In this document: one piece after another, positions 8,648-17,401 of the stretch
How the letters are laid out: every line of letters begins with the position of its first letter
Position numbering within the stretch: the first letter of the stretch is position 1
DNA from: Roseibium aggregatum IAM 12614
GTDB taxonomy: Bacteria; Pseudomonadota; Alphaproteobacteria; Rhizobiales; Stappiaceae
Direction: 5' to 3'
Assembly (NCBI RefSeq): GCF_000168975.1
Contig: NZ_AAUW01000017.1
Coordinates: forward strand, 62,001-126,000
DNA length: 64,000 nucleotides
Program-made: the position numbers and the translations under genes
Notes under the pieces: model-generated
What the model saw: the letters and a program-made list of their open reading frames with translations, nothing else
What the model was told of the DNA's origin: nothing
Database searches by the model: none

Positions 8648-9676
8648 TCACGCTGTTCTCCTGCCACCGCGGCGCGACGACAGGTAGAATGTGAAGACAA
8701 GGGCGGCGACGAGTACGGCGCCCTTGACGAAATCCTGCATGTAGTAAGGGGCATTCATCATGGTGAGCCCCTGAAGAAGAATGCCGACGAACAGCGCGCC
8801 TGCGGCCGTGCCGAAGGCATTCGGACGGGCAGCGCCCAGCACCGCGAAGCCGATGAGCGCAGCTGCAACGCTGTCGAGCAGAAGGTTGTTGCCGGAGGCA
8901 ATGTCGCCGCGGCCAAGGCGGGCAGCCAGAAGAATACCGCCGACCGATGCCAGCATGCCGGAAATCATGTAGGCCACGATCTTGTAGCGCTGCACGTTGG
9001 TGCCGACCAGTTCGGCGGCCCGTTCGTTGGAGCCGATGGCATACATCAGGCGGCCATGCCGGGTGTAGCCCAGGAACAGCCAGATCAGCAGCGCGATCAA
9101 AAGGAAGACCACCACCGGCACCGGCAGCAGCCGGTCCAGGAACAGGTCGAACCGATGCCGGCCAAGCCACAGGAACGCCTCGGAGAACGTACCTTCCGCG
9201 ACAACGCCTTCGCCCAGGCTCATCCCGGTCGCGATCGAGTTGCCCTGGGTCGGTATGCGCTGCAAGCCGATCAAGAGGAACATCATGCCGAGCGTTGCCA
9301 GGAGATCAGGCACGCGCATCTTCACGATCAGGAAGCCGTTGATCAGCCCGACAACCGCCCCCATCACCAGACAGAGCGCAACGGCCACAAAGGCGGATTG
9401 CTCCAGCACCACCATGGAATAGGCCGACAGCATCAGCGCAGATGTGGCGACCGAGCCGATGGACAGGTCGAACCCGCCCACCACAAGCGTGCAGGTGACC
9501 CCGAGAGCCAGAATGCCGGTGATGGCCACCGATTGCAGGATGAAGACCGCCGAACGCGGGCTGGCAAAGCCGCTGGCATAGAGACTGAAGAAAAGCGCCA
9601 GTCCGCCGAGGAGGACAAGGAAGCCGTAGCGGATGGCAAGTTCGAGCGGGTTCTTGTGCATTGTTCCGGTATTCAT
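8648..9676 (-). CDS. Ribose-type ABC transporter permease
   Basis: A 342-residue membrane protein with about eight to ten hydrophobic segments, of the RbsC/BPD_transp_2 family. VGGFDLSIGS (about residue 64), NGFLIVKMRVPDLLATLG (about residue 110) and AIGSNERAAELVG (about residue 215, the cytoplasmic coupling loop region) are hallmark segments. Its start codon overlaps the stop of the upstream ATPase by 4 bases, and the binding-protein gene follows 38 bases downstream, so the three form one importer operon. Confidence 0.92.
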   Translation of the reverse strand: MNTGTMHKNPLELAIRYGFLVLLGGLALFFSLYASGFASPRSAVFILQSVAITGILALGVTCTLVVGGFDLSIGSVATSALMLSAYSMVVLEQSAFVAVALCLVMGAVVGLINGFLIVKMRVPDLLATLGMMFLLIGLQRIPTQGNSIATGMSLGEGVVAEGTFSEAFLWLGRHRFDLFLDRLLPVPVVVFLLIALLIWLFLGYTRHGRLMYAIGSNERAAELVGTNVQRYKIVAYMISGMLASVGGILLAARLGRGDIASGNNLLLDSVAAALIGFAVLGAARPNAFGTAAGALFVGILLQGLTMMNAPYYMQDFVKGAVLVAALVFTFYLSSRRGGRRTA

Positions 9677-11211
9677 CCTGCCATTGCCTGCGTTGCCGCC
9701 TCGCGCTTCCCCTGCCCGCTTGCCGGGCCGGAGACATCCGCGACCAGACGGTTCAGGTCGACGTTCTTGTTGATGTATTCGCCGACAATCGCGGCTTCAT
9801 GCATGACGACGATGCGGTCGGCGATTTCCAGGGCTTCGTCGATTTCCGCCACAAAGACCAGCGTCGTGCGCCCTTTCGCGGTCTGCCGGATATAGTGACC
9901 AATGTCCCGCCGGGCGCCGATATCGACCCCCTGGAAAGGTTCGTCCAGCAGCAGCACGCGGCTTGCTTGCAACAGCCAGCGGCCGATCATGACCTTCTGC
10001 TGATTGCCACCCGACAAGGTGTTGATGCCGTCACTGTTGCCCTGGCAGACGATGCCGATCTTGTCGATCATGTCATCGGCCGCCCGGCGCTGCCCGCGTT
10101 CGCTCAGGAAAGAGAACCGGCTGAACGCGCCGAGGAACGGCAACGTCATGTTGTTGGCGATGTCGAAGTCCGGAACCACGGCATTCACGCTGCGGTCCTT
10201 GGGCGACATGAAGACACCCTTGGAGACAGCGTCTTCAGCGCTTTTCGGCGTGTAGGCCTTGCCGTCCAGCCGCAAGCTGCCGCCCGCCGGTTTCGCAAGG
10301 CCAAAAAGCACTTCTGCCAGTTCCGTGGTACCGCTGCCGAGCAGGCCCGTCAGGGCAACCACTTCGCCTTCGCGGGCGGTCAGATCAATCTGCGGCCCAT
10401 TCTCGAAAAGACGAATACCATCGACTTCCAGAATCGGATCGCCGCCGGCCACCTGATCGATATCCACCTCGGTCATCTGGTGCCCAAGCATTGCGTTGAC
10501 CGCGCCGACATAGTCCAGCGGCTCCGTCTCGAACAGGCCGGAGATGGCCCCGTCGCGCATGGAAACGATCCGATCGGCCACCCGGCGGATGTCCGACATG
10601 CGGTGGGAAATATAGAGAATGGCGACCCCTTCCGCGCGCAGCCGATCGATCAGCGCAAACAGGCGATCGGCTTCGGATGCGGACAGGGAAGAAGTCGGCT
10701 CGTCCAGAATGAGCAGTTTCGGCGCCCGGGCCATGGCGCGGGCGATGGCGATCATCTGGCGGTCGGCAACCTCCAGATCCGCAACGCGGGTACGCACGTC
10801 CATCGTCAGGCCCATGCTTTCGGCAACCTTGCGGGCCTGCCGGCGCAGTTTCCTGTCGTTGACGAAAAAATCCGCGCCCGGTTCGGTCAGGAGATCAAGC
10901 GTCAGATTGGTGGCGACGTCGAGATCCGGAATGACACCGTCGTCGATGGACTGGTGCACGGTCACGACGCCCTTGGAGATGGCATCGGCCGCATCGAGCG
11001 GCTTGAAGGGGGCGCCGGCCAGTTCGATCTCGCCGGCATCGGCGAAATGATAGCCGCACAGGACCTTCACCAGCGTCGATTTGCCGGCGCCGTTGGCTCC
11101 CATCAGCGCCGTGACTTCGCCGGCGCGCAGCTCCAGATCGATCCCCCGAAGCACATGGTTGCGCCCGAAGGACTTTTCCAAGCCGCTCAATTTACAGGTG
11201 ACGTCTGGCAC
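9673..11211 (-). CDS. Ribose-type ABC transporter ATPase (two nucleotide-binding domains)
   Basis: A duplicated-domain ATPase of the RbsA/MglA type, 512 residues from the chosen start. The first half has a canonical Walker A (GANGAGKST) and Walker B (LLILDEPTSS). The second half has the degenerate P-loop GLLGSGTTE usual in the family, with LSGGNQQK as signature and VLLLDEPFQGVD as Walker B. I chose the GTG at 11211, preceded by GGGAGGA, because the -10 element seen at 11256-11261 places the transcript start downstream of the in-frame ATG at 11253. Substrate is unknown from sequence; the divergent mtnK operon suggests methylthioribose-like sugars. Confidence 0.9.
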   Translation of the reverse strand: MPDVTCKLSGLEKSFGRNHVLRGIDLELRAGEVTALMGANGAGKSTLVKVLCGYHFADAGEIELAGAPFKPLDAADAISKGVVTVHQSIDDGVIPDLDVATNLTLDLLTEPGADFFVNDRKLRRQARKVAESMGLTMDVRTRVADLEVADRQMIAIARAMARAPKLLILDEPTSSLSASEADRLFALIDRLRAEGVAILYISHRMSDIRRVADRIVSMRDGAISGLFETEPLDYVGAVNAMLGHQMTEVDIDQVAGGDPILEVDGIRLFENGPQIDLTAREGEVVALTGLLGSGTTELAEVLFGLAKPAGGSLRLDGKAYTPKSAEDAVSKGVFMSPKDRSVNAVVPDFDIANNMTLPFLGAFSRFSFLSERGQRRAADDMIDKIGIVCQGNSDGINTLSGGNQQKVMIGRWLLQASRVLLLDEPFQGVDIGARRDIGHYIRQTAKGRTTLVFVAEIDEALEIADRIVVMHEAAIVGEYINKNVDLNRLVADVSGPASGQGKREAATQAMAG

Positions 11212-11255
11212 CTTTCCTCCCGATTTTGTGCGAGTTCCTCCCCCGCTTGTCATCG

Positions 11256-11284
11256 TTACAACACGCTAAATAGGCATTTGTCAA
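11256..11284 (-). promoter_or_regulatory. Promoter of the ABC importer operon
   Basis: On the minus strand TTGACA (11284-11279), a 17-base spacer and TTGTAA (11261-11256) form a near-consensus sigma-70 promoter. The -35 element lies inside the palindrome 11280-11294. Confidence 0.65.
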
Positions 11285-11294
11285 CTGTGTTGAC
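11280..11294. promoter_or_regulatory. Candidate shared operator of the importer and mtnK operons
   Basis: GTCAACTGTGTTGAC is a perfect 6-bp inverted repeat around TGT. It overlaps the -35 elements of both divergent promoters, so one bound regulator could block both. The SorC-like regulator encoded two genes downstream is the natural candidate. Confidence 0.55.
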
Positions 11295-11317
11295 TTTTGA
11301 ATAATCTTGACCATTAT
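11290..11317 (+). promoter_or_regulatory. Promoter of the mtnK operon
   Basis: TTGACT (11290-11295) and CATTAT (11312-11317) are 16 bases apart; the mtnK start codon lies about 25 bases beyond the expected start point, with GGGAGG in between. Confidence 0.55.
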
Positions 11318-11348
11318 CGGGGCAAAATAGGGAGGAACAAGACCCAAG

Positions 11349-12611
11349 ATGAACACGCCAGACCTCTATCGGCCCCTGACACCGGAAACGCTCGGCGAGA
11401 GACTTTCCGGGATTTCCGCGGTCGCGGACAGGATCGGAGCAGACCCGTCTGACTGGACCGTTCGCGAAGTGGGCGACGGCAACCTGAACCTCGTCTTCAT
11501 CGTCGAAGGCTCCAAAGGCACGGTCATCGTCAAGCAGGCACTGCCCTATGTTCGCCTGGTCGGCGATAGCTGGCCGCTGCCGCTTTACCGCGCGCTTTAC
11601 GAGAACCATGCGTTGGTGCGCCAGGCTGCGCGCGATCCGGGCGCGGTGCCGGAGGTCTATCACTTCGATGAAGACCAGGCGCTGATCGTCATGGAATACC
11701 TCTCGCCCCACAAGATCCTGCGGCGCAAGCTGATCGACGGTGAAAAGGTCGCCGGGCTCGGCGCTTTCCTCGGCACCTTCTGCGCCCGCACGGCGTTTCG
11801 CGGCTCGGAACTGTCCATGAAGAGCGGCGACAAGAAGGCCGATGTCAGCCTGTTCGCCGGCAATGTTGAAATCCCTGCGATCACCGAGGCGCTGGTTTTC
11901 ACCGACCCCTACTACGCTGCAAAGATGAACCACCACACGGAAGGTCTCGACCCCGTTGTGGCGGACCTGCGCGCCAACACCGCCCTGAAGGCAAAGGTGC
12001 AGCGCTTCCTGATGAAGTTTGCCTCCAACACCGAAACCATGGTGCATGGCGACCTGCACAGCGGCTCCATCATGTCCACGGACAGCGACAGCTGCGTCAT
12101 CGATCCGGAATTCGTGCAATACGGCCCGCTCGGGTTCGACATCGGCATGCTGACAGCCAACTTCCTGATGGCCTATTTCAGCCAGCCCGCTCACCGCAGC
12201 GCGGAAGACGTTGACGATTTCCAGGAATGGATCCTGTCGGTCATCACCGAAACCTTCTCCGCCTTCGAGGCCGAGTTCACACACCTTTGGAACACCGAAC
12301 GCACCGGCATGCTTTATCCGGCTTCCCTGTTCGAGGATCAGGGGCAGGCGTCCGATTTCGCCTGTGCCGGTCTTCTTGAGGAAATCCGCACCGAGGCCAT
12401 GGGCTATTGCGGCATCGAGATGCACCGCCGCACCCTGTCGCTTGCCCATAATGCCGATTTCGAGGAAATCGAGGACCAGCAACTGAAGCGCCGTCTGGAA
12501 ACACGCAACCTGCTCATGGGCGCCGACCTCATCCTGTCGCCTGAAAGTTACGGCTCGGCCGATGCGCTTGTGAAGCTTGCGCGCCAATTCAACAAGAAGG
12601 ACATCCCATGA
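11349..12611 (+). CDS. mtnK: S-methyl-5-thioribose kinase
   Basis: A 420-residue kinase of the aminoglycoside-phosphotransferase fold that phosphorylates methylthioribose at C1. Visible features are the nucleotide loop VGDGNLNLVFIVEG (about residue 37), the catalytic HGDLHSG motif (about residue 232), and the metal-binding DPEF plus GFDIGML (about residues 251-262). Length matches MtnK. GGGAGG precedes the ATG. The stop overlaps the mtnA start (ATGA), so translation is coupled. It opens an operon mtnK-mtnA-regulator-aldolase, opposite an ABC importer. Confidence 0.93.
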   Translation: MNTPDLYRPLTPETLGERLSGISAVADRIGADPSDWTVREVGDGNLNLVFIVEGSKGTVIVKQALPYVRLVGDSWPLPLYRALYENHALVRQAARDPGAVPEVYHFDEDQALIVMEYLSPHKILRRKLIDGEKVAGLGAFLGTFCARTAFRGSELSMKSGDKKADVSLFAGNVEIPAITEALVFTDPYYAAKMNHHTEGLDPVVADLRANTALKAKVQRFLMKFASNTETMVHGDLHSGSIMSTDSDSCVIDPEFVQYGPLGFDIGMLTANFLMAYFSQPAHRSAEDVDDFQEWILSVITETFSAFEAEFTHLWNTERTGMLYPASLFEDQGQASDFACAGLLEEIRTEAMGYCGIEMHRRTLSLAHNADFEEIEDQQLKRRLETRNLLMGADLILSPESYGSADALVKLARQFNKKDIP

Positions 12612-13717
12612 AGGTCAACGGCACTCATTACCGCTCGCTCTGGTGGGATGACGACAAGGCCGCCCTGCAGATCATCGATCAACGCTGGCTGCCGCATGAA
12701 TTCCGTATCCAGCAGGTCGACACGCTCCAGGATTTTGCCGATGCCATCGTCGAAATGCGCGTGCGCGGCGCACCGCTGATCGGCGCGACCGCCGCCTACG
12801 GCATGGCACTTGCCGCAAAGATCGATCCGTCCAACGCTCACCTGGACAAGGCCTGGGAGTTTCTCGACAAGACCCGGCCGACTGCCATCAACCTGCGTTG
12901 GGCGCTCAACCGTTGCCGCGCGCATCTGCTGCCCCTGCCGGAGGCAGACCGGGCGGAAGCCGCGCTGAAGCTGGCACATGAAATTTCCGACGAAGACGTC
13001 GGCATCAACCACAACATCGGTCAGAACGGTCTTGAGATCATCCGCAAGATCGCAGCGGGCAAGAAGGACGGCGAACCTGTTCGCATCCTGACCCATTGCA
13101 ACGCCGGCTGGATCGCAACCGTCGACTGGGGCACGGCGACAAGCCCGATGTACCAGGCGCATGACGCCGGCATTCCGATCCATGTCTGGGTGGACGAAAC
13201 CCGCCCGCGCAACCAGGGCGCCCTCACTACCTGGGAGCTGGGCAGCCACGGCATTCCGCACACCTACATCACCGACAATGCCGGCGGCCATCTGATGCAG
13301 CACGGCCTTGTCGACATGGTCATCGTCGGCACGGACCGCACCACCCGCCGCGGCGACGTCTGCAACAAGATCGGCACCTACCTGAAGGCGCTGGCCGCAA
13401 AGGCCAACAATGTGCCCTTCTACGTCGCGCTGCCCTCACCGACCATCGACTGGACGGTGGATGACGGCGTTGCCGAAATTCCGATCGAGGAACGCCAGGA
13501 GCGCGAAGTCACGCACATTCAGGGGCTGACGGACGAGGGCAAGATCGGCGTCGTGCAGGTGACACCGGCCGGCACGCCGGGCGGCAATCCCGCCTTCGAC
13601 GTTACCCCGAACCACCTGGTCACCGGCCTGATCACCGAACGCGGTGTCTGCGAGGCCAGCGCCGAAGGCCTGGCCGCTCTCTTTCCGGACCTCAGCGGGA
13701 TTGCCAAAAGCGCATGA
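12608..13717 (+). CDS. mtnA: S-methyl-5-thioribose-1-phosphate isomerase
   Basis: A 369-residue aldose-ketose isomerase of the eIF2B-like family that converts methylthioribose-1-phosphate to methylthioribulose-1-phosphate. The conserved RVRGAPLIGATAAYG (about residue 54), the catalytic cysteine in THCNAGW (about residue 164) and the catalytic aspartate in VGTDRTTRRGDVCNKIGT (about residue 243) are all present. Start and stop both overlap neighbouring genes by 4 bases. The next metabolic gene is an aldolase, not the dehydratase/enolase of the classical methionine salvage pathway. Confidence 0.95.
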   Translation: MKVNGTHYRSLWWDDDKAALQIIDQRWLPHEFRIQQVDTLQDFADAIVEMRVRGAPLIGATAAYGMALAAKIDPSNAHLDKAWEFLDKTRPTAINLRWALNRCRAHLLPLPEADRAEAALKLAHEISDEDVGINHNIGQNGLEIIRKIAAGKKDGEPVRILTHCNAGWIATVDWGTATSPMYQAHDAGIPIHVWVDETRPRNQGALTTWELGSHGIPHTYITDNAGGHLMQHGLVDMVIVGTDRTTRRGDVCNKIGTYLKALAAKANNVPFYVALPSPTIDWTVDDGVAEIPIEERQEREVTHIQGLTDEGKIGVVQVTPAGTPGGNPAFDVTPNHLVTGLITERGVCEASAEGLAALFPDLSGIAKSA

Positions 13718-14733
13718 GCCCGGGCCCGACCAGCTCCCGGCCTTCCGGCACCAGGGCCGCGGCACCCGCCGCGGCCACAAGGGCACGCAGCCAGGACGAT
13801 GCCATCATCGAGGTCACCTGGTGCTATTACCAGGAAGGCATGAACCAGAACGAGATCGCCGAACGCCTCGGCATCTCGCGGGCGACGGTCGTCAACTATC
13901 TGTCAGAAGCGCGAAAGCGCGACTATGTCCGCATCACGCTGGATACGGACATCTTCCGGGAACATGATCTGGCCCGCCGCCTGGTCGACCGCTTCGGCCT
14001 GCAGGACGCCATTGTCGTTCCCTCGTCGCCGGCCGGGGCAGACCAGTCGCTCGACCGGGTGACCCGGGTGGTCGCCGACTGGCTGCCGGGCCTTCTGGAA
14101 CCGGGCGATCGGCTCGGCGTTGCCTGGGGCGAGACGGTGTATCGGGTTGCGGAAGCCGCCCCCCGGGTGACCGTGCCGGATCTAACCGTAGTTCAGCTCG
14201 TCGGCTCGCGCCCTGCGGCACTCGGCTTTGCCGCGGAGACCTGTTCGGCAACGCTTGCCCGCCGCTATGGCGCGCACTGCGTCAACCTTCATGTGCCGCT
14301 GCTCTTGTCCAACCGGGCTCTGGTGGAAGAGCTGAAGCAGGAACCGGTGATCCGCATGCAGCTTGACGCGGTGGCCGACTGCAACAAGACCATCTTCGCC
14401 TGCGGCACCTGCACGGCGGACAGCCACGTCGTCCATACCGGCCTGCTCGACCCCTCCGACATCGACCCTTGCGCGGAACGCGGTGCCATCGGCGTGATCT
14501 GCGGCCGCCTGATCGACCATGACGGCAACGGCCTCAACCGGGAAATCGAAGACCGGATGATCGCGGTTACCCTGGACCAGATGCGCGGCAAGGACATGGG
14601 ATTGCTGGTCGGCTCCGGACCGGACCGCGCGAAACCCATGCTGGCGGCCCTGCGCGGCGGTTATGCCACCCACATCGCCACCTGCTCGGAAACGGCGACA
14701 GAAATGCTCAATCTGACGGAAGACAATGCTTAA
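13714..14733 (+). CDS. SorC-family sugar-responsive transcriptional regulator
   Basis: 339 residues. After an Ala/Ser-rich N-terminal tail of about 28 residues comes a helix-turn-helix (MNQNEIAERLGISRATVVNYL, about 43-63), and then the SorC/DeoR-type sugar-phosphate effector domain (LGVAWGETVYRV, VVQLVGSRP, GAIGVICGRLIDHDG). Such regulators bind phosphorylated sugars and usually control their own cluster. It lies between mtnA and the aldolase with overlaps on both sides, so it is probably autoregulated through the 11280-11294 palindrome. The ligand may be methylthioribose- or methylthioribulose-phosphate; this is inference. Confidence 0.85.
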   Translation: MSPGPTSSRPSGTRAAAPAAATRARSQDDAIIEVTWCYYQEGMNQNEIAERLGISRATVVNYLSEARKRDYVRITLDTDIFREHDLARRLVDRFGLQDAIVVPSSPAGADQSLDRVTRVVADWLPGLLEPGDRLGVAWGETVYRVAEAAPRVTVPDLTVVQLVGSRPAALGFAAETCSATLARRYGAHCVNLHVPLLLSNRALVEELKQEPVIRMQLDAVADCNKTIFACGTCTADSHVVHTGLLDPSDIDPCAERGAIGVICGRLIDHDGNGLNREIEDRMIAVTLDQMRGKDMGLLVGSGPDRAKPMLAALRGGYATHIATCSETATEMLNLTEDNA

Positions 14734-15394
14734 GACGCCTTATCAGGACACACCCGACCTTCGCCAGGCCATCATCGATGCCTGCAAGGAAATGAACAGC
14801 CGCGGCATCAACCAGGGCACATCGGGCAATATTTCCGCACGCGCGGGCGACCGGATGATCATCACGCCCTCCGGCGTCCCCTATGACCGTATGACCCCGG
14901 AGATGCTGGCTTCCATTCCGCTGGATGGCGATGGCGGCTTCGATGGCCCGCTGCCGCCGTCAACCGAATGGCAGTTCCACCTTGCCTTGCTCAGAGCAAA
15001 ACCGGACATGCATGCGGTCGTCCATGCGCATCCGGTCCACTGCACGGCGCTGGCGATCAACCGGATGGAAATTCCCTCCTGCCATTACATGATCGCGCTT
15101 TTTGGCGGCGACACGGTTCCCCTGGCAGGTTACGCGCTGTTCGGCAGCGACGAACTTGCGCAGGAAGTGACCGGCGCCATGAAAGACCGGCACGGCTGCC
15201 TGATGGCCAACCACGGCGCTGTGGTTGTCGGGGAAACTCTCGAGAAGGGGCTCTGGCGTCTGGAGGAACTGGAAATCCTCGCCAAGGCCTACATCCTCAG
15301 CCGCACGATCGGGTCGCCGCACATTCTTTCCAGCGCCGAAATCGATGCGGTGCTGGGCGCGGTGAAGAACTACGGCATGAAGACGGAAGTCTGA
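14726..15394 (+). CDS. ald2: Class II aldolase, probable methylthioribulose-1-phosphate aldolase (DHAP shunt)
   Basis: A 222-residue class II aldolase/fuculose-phosphate aldolase family member. The early motif NQGTSGNIS (about 29-37), zinc ligands in VHAHPVH (about 95-101) and in ANHGAVVV (about 160-167), and an early acidic residue in STEWQFH are visible. In clusters with mtnK-mtnA and no mtnB/mtnC/mtnD, such aldolases cleave methylthioribulose-1-P (or 5-deoxyribulose-1-P) to DHAP and an aldehyde. The alternative is the homologous MtnB dehydratase, but no mtnC/mtnD partner lies nearby, and the sequence reads more like a fuculose-type aldolase. It overlaps the regulator gene by 8 bases. Confidence 0.72.
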   Translation: MLKTPYQDTPDLRQAIIDACKEMNSRGINQGTSGNISARAGDRMIITPSGVPYDRMTPEMLASIPLDGDGGFDGPLPPSTEWQFHLALLRAKPDMHAVVHAHPVHCTALAINRMEIPSCHYMIALFGGDTVPLAGYALFGSDELAQEVTGAMKDRHGCLMANHGAVVVGETLEKGLWRLEELEILAKAYILSRTIGSPHILSSAEIDAVLGAVKNYGMKTEV

Positions 15395-15407
15395 ACCGGC
15401 TTGCCGA

Positions 15408-15911
15408 TCACACAAGATCGGGCATGAACGGCAGGTCGGTGACGCCGATGTCGTGCCCGGCCTGCGTCAGCAGCGTCGACACCTGGCCGCGATGATGGGT
15501 CTGGTGGTTGAACATGTGGGTGACGAGCAACCAGCGCGGCCGGGATCGGGTGATACGATCCTGGCCGCTGGTCCATTCCTGATCCTCGGCCAGCCAGTCC
15601 ATGGTCAGCCACTCGGCAAAATCGGAAATCTGCAGGCACATGTCGAAATGTGCGGCTTTCAGCTCGTCGAAACTCTCGTAGAGATCGACGCCCATGCCCT
15701 TGATGTCGTATTTGCGACCGGTGAACCGGCCCATCCAGGCTCTGTCGGCAAACAGGATGTGATTGAGTGTCGAATGCACGGACCGGAAAAAGGCTCCCCG
15801 GTCCGCCTTGCGGTCTTCATCGCTCATCTGGTCCGCGGCAGCATAGACTTTTTCGGTCATCCAGCTGTTGTATTTGGCCATTCGGCGATAGAGCGTCGGA
15901 TCGATGAGCAT
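15408..15911 (-). CDS. DinB-family protein
   Basis: A 167-residue four-helix-bundle protein of the DinB/DUF664 type. The three metal-binding histidines are visible: one in VHSTLNHIL (about residue 44) and two in HMFNHQTHHRGQ (about residues 129-138). Family members include metal-dependent thiol transferases, but most are uncharacterised. The ATG at 15911 is chosen for GGAAAG upstream; the frame is open 15 codons further. It converges on the aldolase gene. Confidence 0.85.
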   Translation of the reverse strand: MLIDPTLYRRMAKYNSWMTEKVYAAADQMSDEDRKADRGAFFRSVHSTLNHILFADRAWMGRFTGRKYDIKGMGVDLYESFDELKAAHFDMCLQISDFAEWLTMDWLAEDQEWTSGQDRITRSRPRWLLVTHMFNHQTHHRGQVSTLLTQAGHDIGVTDLPFMPDLV

Positions 15912-15933
15912 GAATTTTCTTTCCTGGCTGCGC

Positions 15934-16593
15934 TTATCCCGCCGCTTCGAGAACACTCGGGGCAGTGGTGGAGAACCTCTGCGTATCGGGATCCATCACC
16001 CGCAGCTCACCGGACCCGATGTCGAACCAGGAGCCATGCAGGCTGAGCGTGCCTTCCTGCACCGCTGCCTCGATGAACGGGAAGGTCATCAGATTTTTCA
16101 GGGACTGCCGGATACCGGCATATTCCATGGCAAGCTGCGGATCGTCCGCCTTGTCCACCGGCATGCAGGCCATCGCGATGGCCGCCGGTTCCAGAAGCTT
16201 GATCCAGCGCCCGATAAACTTGCCGGTCGCCATGGGCGCGTTGGCGTTTTCCCGGAAGGCTTTCACACCGCCACACTGGCCATGCCCCATGATGACGATG
16301 TGCTTGACCCTGAGGCTGTTCACCGCGAATTCAATCGCCGCGCTGGTGCCGTGCTGCCCTTCGGTGTCCTCGTAAGGAGGCACCAGGTTGGCAACATTGC
16401 GCACCACGAACAGCTCCCCCGGCCCCACGTTGAAGATGCCTTCGGGTGTCACGCGGCTATCGCAGCAGGAAATCACCATCACGTCCGGCGTCTGGCCATA
16501 GACCGCCAACCGTTCATGGGTTTCCTTGTACCTGACGAACCCCTTGTTGAGGTAACGGCCGTAGCCTTCGAGAAGATGTGCGGGGAAAGTCAA
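15934..16593 (-). CDS. Beta-class carbonic anhydrase
   Basis: A 219-residue zinc enzyme that interconverts CO2 and bicarbonate. Zinc ligands are in SCCDSRV (Cys and the Asp-Arg dyad) and GHGQCGGV (His, Cys); VRNVANLVPP is also typical. The likely start is the TTG at 16593, eight bases after GGAG, which gives the usual family length. An upstream ATG at 16740 would add about 49 unrelated residues and I reject it. Bicarbonate supply would suit the carboxylating ccr enzyme nearby, but the link is only suggestive. Confidence 0.9.
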   Translation of the reverse strand: MTFPAHLLEGYGRYLNKGFVRYKETHERLAVYGQTPDVMVISCCDSRVTPEGIFNVGPGELFVVRNVANLVPPYEDTEGQHGTSAAIEFAVNSLRVKHIVIMGHGQCGGVKAFRENANAPMATGKFIGRWIKLLEPAAIAMACMPVDKADDPQLAMEYAGIRQSLKNLMTFPFIEAAVQEGTLSLHGSWFDIGSGELRVMDPDTQRFSTTAPSVLEAAG

Positions 16594-16798
16594 ACTCAAG
16601 TCTCCAGCTCTTGTGACCCGGACCCGGCTGCCTGCGCCGCAAACGGGCAGGCCGGCCACCCGGAACGGCGGCACCTGGTGCAGCATCTGTACCAACGCGC
16701 ACCGGCAGGCAAACGATAGGGTATCTCCGTTGCCGGCCATAGATACGGGTTAATACGTAACAAGCCAAGAAACTTCAACCGATTGGGCGTGGTGTCCC

Positions 16799-17176
16799 TC
16801 AGGTCGCGACATTCACCTCATGCGGAGGGTCACCGGCCTCGTGATCCTCATAGGCATGACGGACATTGTCTGCCGGTATCCTGTCGACCGGTCCCTGCAA
16901 GGGATGCACGGGCCCGTGGTCGATGCCCGGCTCCATGACCTGCAGCGCGGTGGCCTTGTAGGCGGCAACGCCATCCAGCACATGATTTACGGTGTGATGA
17001 TCATCAATGAGAACGGCCGGATTGTCTTCGGACAGTCCGGTTTCATTTTCGTGGCGCTCTGCGGTGTCACGCTTTTTTCTGCGGTCGTAACCGGTGCCAT
17101 CACCGTCACGGTCCGCTGGATACTCTGTCGCATGCGCCACGACCTGGGCCGCTTGCGGCCTTTCGATCGTCGCCAT
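16799..17176 (-). CDS. Hypothetical hydrophilic protein
   Basis: A 125-residue protein I do not recognise. It starts 5 bases after a perfect AGGAGG, the best evidence that it is real. It has no signal peptide or membrane segment and is rich in Asp, Glu, His and Arg, with a conserved-looking tail (DHGPVHPLQGPVDRIPADN, about residues 86-104). It stands alone between the carbonic anhydrase and ecm genes. Confidence 0.6.
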   Translation of the reverse strand: MATIERPQAAQVVAHATEYPADRDGDGTGYDRRKKRDTAERHENETGLSEDNPAVLIDDHHTVNHVLDGVAAYKATALQVMEPGIDHGPVHPLQGPVDRIPADNVRHAYEDHEAGDPPHEVNVAT

Positions 17177-17401
17177 TCCGGCCTCCTGGCCCTCAGAGAA
17201 TTACCGCCTTCTGGCGGAACCCTGCGATTGTTTCAACAAAGAGTTAACAAAACTTTACGCAAGGTTAACCCCCTCCACAACCAAAGGCAACGGTATCAGG
17301 CCGGCGCGAACCGGCGTCGGGAGCCTGTCCCGGCCGGCACCTCGACGAGCCGATAGAACTCGCCCACGCCCCTGCACTGACGCCTCCCAAGCGATCTCAG
17401 C

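Noticed and set aside
8624-9895. Long open frame on the plus strand opposite the permease gene
   Set aside because: It is the complement of a clear transporter gene; the translation is rich in His, Gln and Arg with no motif, as expected for an antisense frame in GC-rich DNA.
9661-11304. 547-codon plus-strand frame opposite the ABC ATPase
   Set aside because: Antisense shadow of a complete two-domain ATPase; it has no recognisable domain.
16594-16740. N-terminal extension of the carbonic anhydrase
   Set aside because: About 49 extra codons do not resemble the family, and the TTG at 16593 has a suitable GGAG.
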